Assembly (NCBI GenBank): GCA_016209015.1
Contig: JACQWY010000030.1
Coordinates: 1 to 48,026 of the forward strand
Reading direction: 5' to 3'
DNA length: 48,026 nucleotides
Origin: Gammaproteobacteria bacterium
GTDB taxonomy: Bacteria; Pseudomonadota; Gammaproteobacteria; Ga0077536
The notes under the pieces are model-generated. The model was not told the DNA's origin and did not search any database. It saw nothing but the letters and a program-made list of their open reading frames with translations. Every line of letters starts with the position of its first letter. The first letter of the stretch is position 1. Position numbers and translations under genes: made by a program. Positions 7,697 through 14,506 of this stretch are shown here, one piece after another.

Positions 7697-10600
7697 ATGC
7701 AGCACCGATCGCGTTCCGGTTTGTATTCCTTCGCCACGGCCGCACTGCTTGCCGGCGCCGGCGCGGACGCCGCGACGCTCGCCGCGAGCTGGAACGGCGG
7801 CGCCGGCAGCTACTTCGACGCGACGCGCTGGAGCACTTCACCGCTCGTGCCCATCGACGTCGGCAGCACGGTGTTCGACGTGACGATCGGGGGCGCGGGC
7901 GACAGCGTCACGTTCTCGGGCGGCATCGCGAGTACGGTGCAGAGTCTCACGCTCGGCAACGGCGCGACGTTCACCGTGAGCGGCGGGCTCAGTGTCTTCA
8001 CGCCCGGTCAGCCCGTCTTCGACAGCGCGAACCTCGCGGTGCTCGACGGCGGCAGATTCGACGGCAGCGCCGCCACGAGTTACACGGGCGCGAGCGGCAC
8101 CGGCGCCCAACGCAGCCTGACGGCGAGCGGCATCGGCAGCGTGCTCGATCTCTCGGGGCTGACTTCGGTGATCCGATCGAATGGTTTCGCGAGCCAGGTA
8201 AGGATCAGCGCGGGCGCCGGCGCGCGCGTCGACCTCTCGAGCCTGACCGGATTCACCCAGCCGGCGGGCACTTCGGGCGGCCTCGTGATCGTCGCGAACG
8301 GGGCGGGCAGTGTCGTCGATCTGCCGCGCCTCACCGCGCTCGATCGCGCCACACTCGACGTCGCGAACGGCGGCACCGTGAACGCGCAGCTCCAGCAGTT
8401 CACGAACGGCACGCTGCATCGCGGCGGCGCGGGCACACTCGATCTCGCGGCGCTGACCAGCGCTGCGAACAGCCAGATCACGGCGGACGCGGGCGCGACG
8501 ATCGATCTCGGCACGGCGACGCTCGACGGCGCGAGCCTCGTCGCGAGCGGCAGCGGGGCGAATGCCTCGCACGTGACGTCATCGATCACCCACTACGACG
8601 GCGGCAGCGGCACGGGCGTGCAGCGCCAGCTCGTCGCGGGCGGCGCCGGCAGCACACTCGATCTCGGCACGCTCACCTCGCTCGTGCGGGTCGGCGGGCT
8701 CGTCAGCCGGCTCACTCTCGCCGCGGACGACGGTGGCGTGGTCGACCTGCACTCGCTCGGAGCATTCACCGCGAATCCCGCCGGCGCCGGCACGCTCGTG
8801 CTCCGCGCGGCCGGCCCCGGCAGCGTAATCGATCTGCCGCTCGTGACGAGCCTGTCGACGACATCCCTCAGCGTCAGCGCAGGTGGGACGTTCACGGGCC
8901 CTCTGCAATCCTTCACCGACGGCACGCTCACACTGAACGGTGCGGCGAACATCGATCTCACGGGCCTCGCCACCGCGGCCGGCAGCAGCATCGCGGCGGA
9001 GAACGGCATCGCGCTCGCGCTCGGCGCGGTGAACCTCGACCGCGCGAGCCTCTACGCGCGCTACGGCACGAACGGCAGTGCGGCCGGCGTATTGAGCGCG
9101 AACATCACCTCCTACACGGGGGGCAGCGGCACCGGGCTGCAGCGCGAACTCGCGGCCGACGGCGCGGGCAGCCTGCTCGATCTGCACACGCTCGGCGTGT
9201 TCACACGCGTGACCGGCACGGTCTCCAGCCAGCGCATCACGGCCTCGAACGGCGGGCGCATCGATCTCGGCGGCCTCAGCGCGTTCACCGATCCTGCGAA
9301 CGGCACCGGCCAGCTCGCGATCACCGCGGACGGCGCAGGCAGCGCGGTCGCGCTGCCGAACGTCACCCACTTCGAGCGGGCCTCGCTCACGGTCGCGAAC
9401 GGCGGCACGATCGAGACGCCGCTCGAACGATTGATCGGCGGGTCGCTCACGAAGCGCAACAGCGGCAATATCGACGTCACCGGCCTCGTCGACGGCAGCG
9501 AGAGCACGTTCGCCGCCGAGGAAGGCGCACAGCTCGATCTCGGCAGCGCGTCGATCGACGGCGCGAGCCTCTTCGCGCGTCGCAATGCCGCGACGACCGC
9601 CGCCGGCGCCCACCTCGTCTCGGCCGTCACGAGCTACGGCGGCGGCAGCGGTACCGGGCACCAAAGGGAGCTCCGTGCGGAGGGCGCGGACAGCGTGGTC
9701 GATCTCTCCGCGCTCACGACCCTCGTCCGGCCTGCGGGGATCAGCAGCAAACTCACGATCGCGGCGGCCGGCGGCGGCCGCGTCGCGCTCGGCGCGCTGA
9801 CGAACGTGCAGGATGCGCCGGCCGACAACGGCGCTCTCGCGCTCCTCGCCGACGGCGCCGGCAGCACGCTCGCGCTGTCTTCCCTCCACGCGCTGCACGA
9901 CGCGACGCTCAACGTCGCGAACGGCGGCCGCATCGATGCCGTGTTCACCGCGCTCGTGAACGCTACGCTGACGGTCGACGGCGCGAGCGACATCGATCTC
10001 TCGAGCCTCGCGGATCCGAGCGGTACGACTTTCGTCGCCGAGAACGGCAGACACTGGGATCTCGGCACGTTGCCGCTGCAGGCGGCGGGACTCGTCGCGC
10101 GCAAAGGCGCGACCGCGAGCTTCGCGCCGTCCTCGATCACGACGGCCGCGACGCATTACGACGGCAGCAGCCCGGCCGGAATCATCCTCCGCCAGCTCGC
10201 CGCGGACGGGGCCGGCAGCCTGCTCGATCTCTCGGTGCTGCAGAGCGTGCAACGGCTCGCCGGCACGAACAGCATCCTGCAGATCCAGGCGACGGCCGGC
10301 GGCCGCGTCGGGCTCCCGCAGATCACGGGCTTCGATGCCGACAGCGCGCACCAGAGCCGCGTCGCGATCCTCGCCGACGGCATCGGCAGCGTCGTCGATC
10401 TGCCCGGGCTCACGAGTGTGATCCGCGGCAGCCTCGAGATGCGTAACGGCGGACGCGTCGTGACGGGGGCGCTCGAGGCACTCGACAACGCGACGCTGAC
10501 GCTCGGCGACACGACGTCGAATGCGCAGACGTTCCATACCGCACCGACGCTCACGTTGAGCAACGGCGCCACCGTCGACGTCGCGAAGCACGCGGCCGGC

Positions 10601-11152
10601 GCCGTGATCTCCGCCGATCACGACGCGAGCGGCGAAGCCGGGACGCTCAGCGTGCTCGCGGACGGCACGCTCGCCGGCAACGGCGTGATCACCGGCCGCC
10701 TCCTCAATGCCGGCACGCTGGCTCCAGGGGCCTCGCCGGGGCTCATCACCGTCAACGGCGATTTCGTGCAACAGGCGGACGGCTTACTCGATTTCGAATT
10801 CGGCGGCACCCCGTTCGCGTTCGGCTTCGACCGGCTCGCGGTGAGCGGCACGGCGAGCCTCGACGGCACGCTCGACGTCACGCTCACCGATCCGAATCCC
10901 GTGTACGGCACGCGCGTCTTCTCGTTCCTCACCGCCCAAGGCGGACTCGGCGGCACGCTCGCGCTCGGCGCGTGCGCGGGCTGCGACGGCTATACGATCG
11001 CCCTCGCGCTCGGCCCGAATGCCGCGACCCTCACCGTCTCGCGCCCGGCGCCCGTGCCGCTGCCCGCCGCCGGCTGGCTCGTGCTCGCGCCGCTGCTCGC
11101 CGGTGTCAGGAGCCGGTGCGGCGGCAGGCGCTATCGCGGGGCGGTGCGCTGA
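7697..11152 (+). CDS. Large repetitive secreted protein with VPLPA-type C-terminal sorting signal
   Basis: A predicted 1151-residue exported protein. It begins with a short basic stretch and a hydrophobic signal peptide (FATAALLAGAGADAA) and ends with VPLPAAGWLVLAPLLAG followed by an Arg-rich tail, the layout of the VPLPA/PEP-CTERM sorting signals processed by exosortases. The body is rich in Gly, Ala, Ser, Thr and Asp with short beta-strand-like units such as GAGSLLDLSVL and VANGG, suggesting a beta-solenoid. Five long internal repeats of about 173 residues are present. ATG 7697 is preferred over 7688 because AAGGA lies 8 nt upstream; a TATACT box lies at 7618-7623. No exosortase is in the window. 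Function is unknown: a cell-surface or matrix protein is inferred. Confidence 0.85.
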   Translation: MQHRSRSGLYSFATAALLAGAGADAATLAASWNGGAGSYFDATRWSTSPLVPIDVGSTVFDVTIGGAGDSVTFSGGIASTVQSLTLGNGATFTVSGGLSVFTPGQPVFDSANLAVLDGGRFDGSAATSYTGASGTGAQRSLTASGIGSVLDLSGLTSVIRSNGFASQVRISAGAGARVDLSSLTGFTQPAGTSGGLVIVANGAGSVVDLPRLTALDRATLDVANGGTVNAQLQQFTNGTLHRGGAGTLDLAALTSAANSQITADAGATIDLGTATLDGASLVASGSGANASHVTSSITHYDGGSGTGVQRQLVAGGAGSTLDLGTLTSLVRVGGLVSRLTLAADDGGVVDLHSLGAFTANPAGAGTLVLRAAGPGSVIDLPLVTSLSTTSLSVSAGGTFTGPLQSFTDGTLTLNGAANIDLTGLATAAGSSIAAENGIALALGAVNLDRASLYARYGTNGSAAGVLSANITSYTGGSGTGLQRELAADGAGSLLDLHTLGVFTRVTGTVSSQRITASNGGRIDLGGLSAFTDPANGTGQLAITADGAGSAVALPNVTHFERASLTVANGGTIETPLERLIGGSLTKRNSGNIDVTGLVDGSESTFAAEEGAQLDLGSASIDGASLFARRNAATTAAGAHLVSAVTSYGGGSGTGHQRELRAEGADSVVDLSALTTLVRPAGISSKLTIAAAGGGRVALGALTNVQDAPADNGALALLADGAGSTLALSSLHALHDATLNVANGGRIDAVFTALVNATLTVDGASDIDLSSLADPSGTTFVAENGRHWDLGTLPLQAAGLVARKGATASFAPSSITTAATHYDGSSPAGIILRQLAADGAGSLLDLSVLQSVQRLAGTNSILQIQATAGGRVGLPQITGFDADSAHQSRVAILADGIGSVVDLPGLTSVIRGSLEMRNGGRVVTGALEALDNATLTLGDTTSNAQTFHTAPTLTLSNGATVDVAKHAAGAVISADHDASGEAGTLSVLADGTLAGNGVITGRLLNAGTLAPGASPGLITVNGDFVQQADGLLDFEFGGTPFAFGFDRLAVSGTASLDGTLDVTLTDPNPVYGTRVFSFLTAQGGLGGTLALGACAGCDGYTIALALGPNAATLTVSRPAPVPLPAAGWLVLAPLLAGVRSRCGGRRYRGAVR
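8079..10600 (+). repeat. Five diverged tandem repeats of about 520 bp inside the VPLPA protein gene
   Basis: Each unit starts at a motif like SYxGGSGTGxQR followed by xLxAxGAGSxLDLxxLTxxxR. These motifs lie near 8079, 8591, 9110, 9634 and 10154, giving spacings of 512-524 bp (about 173 codons). Units are diverged at DNA level, so the duplications are old; the fifth has SSPAGIILRQ in place of GSGTGxQR. Confidence 0.85.
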
Positions 11153-11240
11153 GGCACGCGTTCGCAGCGAGCAAGCAGAGAGCTTCATCTCCGAACGGCG
11201 GGAACGGTCGCGCAGCCCGCCGCGATAATCATCCCTCACT

Positions 11241-11409
11241 CGTCGCCCTCGCGCAGGCGAGGGCCCAGTCGTTCAGCCCCGGCGCTGCGGTCGAACCGCG
11301 GGCAACAGCACAGAATTCCTGCGCGGTGCGAAATGAATTCTCCAGAGCCCGAAGTTCACTGTACGTGGCGTGGGTCAGCGACTGGGCCCTCGCCTGCGCG
11401 AGGGCGACG
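11241..11409. repeat. Perfect 31-bp inverted repeat pair (REP-like), gene-free interval
   Basis: Arms at 11241-11271 and 11379-11409 are exact complements over 31 bp. Each arm is itself a hairpin (GCCCTCGC-GCAG-GCGAGGGC). The enclosed 107 bases and the rest of 11153-11549 show no credible gene. The structure looks like a REP doublet; it could also act as a transcription barrier between the convergent VPLPA gene and the small peptide gene at 11550. Confidence 0.85.
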
Positions 11410-11549
11410 AACGTGAGCTATCCCCCGCATCGTGCTTTTCGACCGATCCGCGTACAAAAAAAAACCGCAGCAGACGCAGCGGGCCGGATGTCGAGGGTGT
11501 CTCCTCGTGTGAAGCGGCGAAGCAGGATCCGCCGCTTCGAAGGTATTCG

Positions 11550-11762
11550 TCAGCCGGTCGGCAGTCCCGACGCCGCATCACGGGGCGAGACGATGCCGGT
11601 CGGCAGCCCCGAAGCCGCATCACGCGGCGAGACGATGCCCGTGGCCTGGCCGGACGCGGGGTCGCGCGGCGAGACGATCGTCTGCGACGTGCCGCCCACG
11701 ACGTTCTCCAGGGCCTCGTCGCTGAGCTCTCCTGAGGTCGATTTCTTTTCGGTCTCGTTCAT
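11550..11762 (-). CDS. Candidate RiPP/bacteriocin-like precursor peptide with three tandem core repeats
   Basis: A 70-residue peptide. Residues 1-24 form an acidic leader ending ELSDEALENVVGG, matching the double-glycine leaders (bacteriocin-signal or Nif11/NHLP type) that are cut by peptidase-containing ABC transporters. After GG and a TSQT spacer come three 14-residue repeats: IVSPRDPASGQATG, then two identical copies of IVSPRDAASGLPTG, ending exactly at the stop. The ATG at 11762 has AAGGAGA 5 nt upstream, a strong ribosome-binding site. There are no cysteines, so lanthionine or sactipeptide chemistry is excluded for the core; Ser, Thr, Asp and Arg are the modifiable residues. No maturase or transporter is recognisable within several kilobases. 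The alternative is a secreted unmodified repeat peptide, or a fragment related to an Hcp tube-protein loop. Confidence 0.72.
   Translation of the reverse strand: MNETEKKSTSGELSDEALENVVGGTSQTIVSPRDPASGQATGIVSPRDAASGLPTGIVSPRDAASGLPTG
11553..11678 (-). repeat. Three 42-bp tandem repeats encoding the core units
   Basis: Units occupy 11637-11678, 11595-11636 and 11553-11594 (5' to 3' on the coding strand). Each encodes 14 residues beginning IVSPRD. The last two encode identical peptides while differing at several third codon positions, so the peptide rather than the DNA appears conserved. Confidence 0.9.
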
Positions 11763-12075
11763 GCCGTTCTCCTTGCTGTCCGTTGGGCGCATGCCTGCGC
11801 GACGGGTTCCTTTGTACCGGAACGCAGCGCGGCCGGACTGTGAATTCTCTCCGCGGCGGAATCGGATCTGCGACGACGTTCAGGAAATCGCCGCGTTGCT
11901 ACGGAGCCTGGCGCGGCGCGATCGGCGATGACGCCGTACTGCACGGCATGCGGCTCGAAGCCATGGGCCGTCGCGGCGGTTCGCAAATCGATGTCGTCAG
12001 CCCTCGGCGCGCGCTCCCGTCGCGACCCTTCACGCTGCGCGGCGACGCAACGCGCGGTGAGGTCTCACGGTCGCG

Positions 12076-12330
12076 TCACACCGAAGCGACCGTCGCGTCT
12101 ATCGCGGCGCGCAGCGTCCGGAACTGGCCGAGCACCTGAATGTGGATCAGCGTGTCCCGCGTGATGTTGAAGCACCAATTCAGCTTGTTCATGGCCAGGT
12201 CGCCGGAAATTTGATCCTGGATCCGGATGTCGCCGCTATGTTTGGTTTCGATGGCCACGAATTGGTTGTGTGCGACTTGAAGCGCCGCCCGGGGATGTCG
12301 TTGGTGGATGAATACAGCATTCGCTTTCAT
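12076..12330 (-). CDS. Small hypothetical protein, 84 residues
   Basis: Not recognised. The start ATG at 12330 is preceded by GGAG with a 7-8 nt A-rich spacer. The protein starts MKANAVFIHQRHPRAALQVA, has the central segment FVAIETKHSGDIRIQDQISGD and ends with a hydrophobic-helical LIHIQVLGQFRTLRAAIDATVAS. It has one Cys and no signal peptide or membrane helix. The gene has lower GC than its neighbours and lies about 310 bp upstream of the repeat-peptide gene on the same strand, so it could be a partner or immunity-type protein, but that is only positional. 11763-12075 between them holds no convincing gene. Confidence 0.55.
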   Translation of the reverse strand: MKANAVFIHQRHPRAALQVAHNQFVAIETKHSGDIRIQDQISGDLAMNKLNWCFNITRDTLIHIQVLGQFRTLRAAIDATVASV

Positions 12331-12656
12331 TTTTTTGCTCCGCCCCTCCGATGAGCGTAATGACCGTGCTCGCGCCGGGTGCCCGGCCCGACGCACGCTC
12401 GGGATAATTCTTTGCCCTATCGAGCCTCAGTCCTCATTGGCCACTCGACATCTTGTTCCGCAGCGGGGATGCCGGCGCTCGAGGACCCCTCCTGCGCGTG
12501 GCGTGCGATGGCAGGTCGGCCGCGAATCATCGCGGCGGTGCTCGTCAATGCCCCGAGGGCGCGAGGAGACAGGGTGGGCAGTGAAATCGGATCTTCGCCC
12601 AATGCTGTGGCCGACCGACCCGCGCCGGGCGCTGTGCCCGACAGCCGCGGACGACA
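12331..12656. other. Stretch with no recognised gene
   Basis: Several overlapping frames of 60-200 codons are open here on both strands, all Arg-rich and mutually overlapping, as expected by chance at this GC. I see no ribosome-binding site with a convincing start and no recognisable motif. Confidence 0.5.
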
Positions 12657-12941
12657 TCAATCCCGGATTCCGGCCTGCGCCGTCGTACCCCGGGCGCGAG
12701 CCTCGGGCCCGGACTCGCCGGCACGGTGTGGCGCGCTGACCGGCGCGTCGACTTCCGGCACAGCCGCCTCGACGGGCGGATAGGCCGTCGTTGCACGCAA
12801 GCGGCGCGCGAGCGCCTGAGCGATGGCGAACCGTTCCATGCGACTGTGCTCCAGCACATCCTTCACGGTATCGGGCTTCGGCTCGGGGCCGCACGACGCC
12901 GAAGCGGCGTGACCCGCGCAGTGCGCAATCGGCTCGCTCAT
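12657..12941 (-). CDS. Possible small hypothetical protein, 94 residues
   Basis: A weak candidate. From ATG 12941 (GAGG 4 nt upstream) it reads MSEPIAHCAGHAASASCGPEP, then a helical segment DVLEHSRMERFAIAQALARRL and a low-complexity Pro/Ala/Glu-rich tail. The helical middle has more balanced composition than chance frames in the region. No family is recognised and it could be spurious. Confidence 0.3.
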   Translation of the reverse strand: MSEPIAHCAGHAASASCGPEPKPDTVKDVLEHSRMERFAIAQALARRLRATTAYPPVEAAVPEVDAPVSAPHRAGESGPEARARGTTAQAGIRD

Positions 12942-13111
12942 GGGACCTCGGCATTTCACGGCCCGCGAGATCGCGGGACATCGACGTGAACATGAGGAAA
13001 CGAGTGTAGCGGCAGGCGGCTCCCACGTCGGTGCGGCATCGCGCTTAGGGGGACGGCCGGGTCAGTGCGTCTTCGGGATGCCCGCCAGCGAACGGCGGGG
13101 AGCGCGAGGGT

Positions 13112-13840
13112 TCAGTCGGTGAGTGTGAGCAGGATGTCCGAGTACCAGGTGCAATTGAGCCCGAGCGCCTCGTCGGCGTCGAGCTCGCGCGATCCCATGT
13201 CGAGACGGCTCGAATGGATCCCCAGCAGCGTCCACGCCAGATCGCCGTGCGCCGGATTCGGGACGGTGTCGCGCAGCACGACGGCCGCACCGCTCGCGCC
13301 GCGGTGCGTCCGGGCATCGGTCAGGAAATAGCCCTGGCCCTGGAAGCGCAGGCCGAAAGAAGAGGCGACGACCGCCTGCCTTACGACCGGCAGATGATGC
13401 AAGGTATCGGAGAATCCGAGCGGAAACCCGACGATGAGCGCAGCGGATCCGATGTCGACCGGCAGCGCCGGATCGTCGAGATGCCCGGGTCCGAAGGCGC
13501 GGTAGACGGCGTTCGCGGGCAAGGCGTCGCGCTCGAGCTCGATCGCTGCGACGTCGATACCGCCGGCACCGTCGCGCCCCTGCCGCCACAGGCTCCGGCC
13601 CCCGCGATAGAGCGGGATCGAGAAGCGGAGCGAGTGCGCGATGTTCTCGGGATCGCCGTGCACCACGATCTCGAGGCGGTCCGGCAGATGCGCGCTCGGC
13701 GCATCGTGCACCACGTGTCGGCTCGTGACGAGGAACAGCCGTTCACCGCGCGCGAAGTAGAAGCCGCTCGCATTCGTGAGGGGATGGTCGCCGAGGTAGG
13801 TAAACACCTGCGCCGAAGTCAGCAGCAGGGATTCGATCAT
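13112..13840 (-). CDS. Trypsin-like (S1/HtrA-fold) serine protease
   Basis: A compact chymotrypsin-fold peptidase of about 242 residues. Counting from ATG 13840, the triad is visible as H42 in VTSRHVVHD, D96 in GGIDVAAIEL and S183 in HRGASGAAVV (GxSGA rather than the common GxSGG). No signal peptide or PDZ domain is seen, so it is probably cytoplasmic. An in-frame TTG at 13888, overlapping the stop of the upstream small basic gene, would add 16 residues; no clear ribosome-binding site distinguishes the two. Substrate is unknown; stress-type protein quality control or processing of a neighbouring small protein are both possible. Confidence 0.8.
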   Translation of the reverse strand: MIESLLLTSAQVFTYLGDHPLTNASGFYFARGERLFLVTSRHVVHDAPSAHLPDRLEIVVHGDPENIAHSLRFSIPLYRGGRSLWRQGRDGAGGIDVAAIELERDALPANAVYRAFGPGHLDDPALPVDIGSAALIVGFPLGFSDTLHHLPVVRQAVVASSFGLRFQGQGYFLTDARTHRGASGAAVVLRDTVPNPAHGDLAWTLLGIHSSRLDMGSRELDADEALGLNCTWYSDILLTLTD

Positions 13841-13884
13841 CGGACGGGCCGCGCCGCCGGCCCTGCGGTTCAGAAGCGGGGCAT

Positions 13885-14013
13885 TCAATGGACGACGATG
13901 GGCGTGATCGCGTCTTTGCCGTTCTTTTTTGCTTTACGAACGGCGCGTTTCTCCTTCAGGTTCAGCGCGGGCAGCTTGCGCGCTTCCTTGTTGCTCTTGC
14001 GATTCTTGCTCAT
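13885..14013 (-). CDS. Small lysine/arginine-rich protein, 42 residues
   Basis: A short gene with a strong GGAGGA ribosome-binding site 8 nt before ATG 14013. It encodes a highly basic, low-complexity peptide starting MSKNRKSNKEARKLPALNLK and ending AKKNGKDAITPIVVH. Similar tiny Lys-rich proteins occur widely in proteobacteria and are unstudied; binding to nucleic acid is plausible from charge alone. Its stop touches the possible TTG start of the protease gene, suggesting cotranscription. Confidence 0.7.
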   Translation of the reverse strand: MSKNRKSNKEARKLPALNLKEKRAVRKAKKNGKDAITPIVVH

Positions 14014-14197
14014 GGCGGTAGTCCTCCGGGGACGGTGTCGGGGTGATAAGCAGGATACTCTTCGGACGCAGCGGCCGCTCGCCGCCAGATCGCGGCGCCC
14101 TCGCGGCGATCAGTGGCGCATGCAGCGTCGCGGAGCGCCGGATGAAATCGACCTGCCCTTCCCAGGTGGGATGCAGCCCGCAGTAGACGACCGTCAC
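13934..14197 (-). CDS. Possible small hypothetical protein overlapping the 42-residue gene
   Basis: GTG 14197 has GGAGGG 8 nt upstream and opens a frame of 87 codons starting VTVVYCGLHPTWEGQVDFIR. The first half has balanced composition, but the last third overlaps the better-supported 42-residue gene in another frame. Either a short overlapping gene or the decayed 5' part of one. Not recognised. Confidence 0.25.
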   Translation of the reverse strand: MTVVYCGLHPTWEGQVDFIRRSATLHAPLIAARAPRSGGERPLRPKSILLITPTPSPEDYRHEQESQEQQGSAQAARAEPEGETRRS

Positions 14198-14506
14198 GGC
14201 GATGACCCTCCTTCGAGGACGCGCTCCGTTCGCGCCGGAGCGACGCGCAGCAATGGGTCCCGAGGCTGCCATCGCCGCGCTCGTCCGTCTGTACGGGGTC
14301 GCACACAGGCCGCGCCCGACGTCGCAGTTCGTGGACCGAGGGCATGCCCGGGTGACGCCCTGCATCCCGCCGCTGCCGGCGCGGCGTGAACGGCAGCGAA
14401 ATCGTCGTGCGATGCGCCTCGAAGGCACCAGGCGAGGCGCCGCAAGAGGTGAGCGCGACCTATCCCCCGAAAGCCGGTCCGGCAGCCGGTCGGGATCGAT
14501 CGCGAG
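14198..14506. other. Stretch with no recognised gene
   Basis: Only overlapping Arg/Ala-rich frames with no supporting start signals. It separates the oxidoreductase stop at 14507 from the small-gene run, so a terminator or promoter may be here but none is clear. Confidence 0.4.

Noticed and set aside
7651-10446. Long plus-strand frame of over 900 codons and a 730-codon antisense frame across the VPLPA gene
   Set aside because: Both are extremely Arg-rich shadows of the repetitive gene, with no signal peptide, start signal or family motif.
11553-11678. CRISPR array
   Set aside because: Three contiguous 42-bp units without spacers, lying in frame inside a coding gene; no cas genes are present.
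13934-14445. Several overlapping frames upstream of the small basic gene
   Set aside because: All but one lack start signals and have chance composition; the one with a ribosome-binding site is listed at low confidence.
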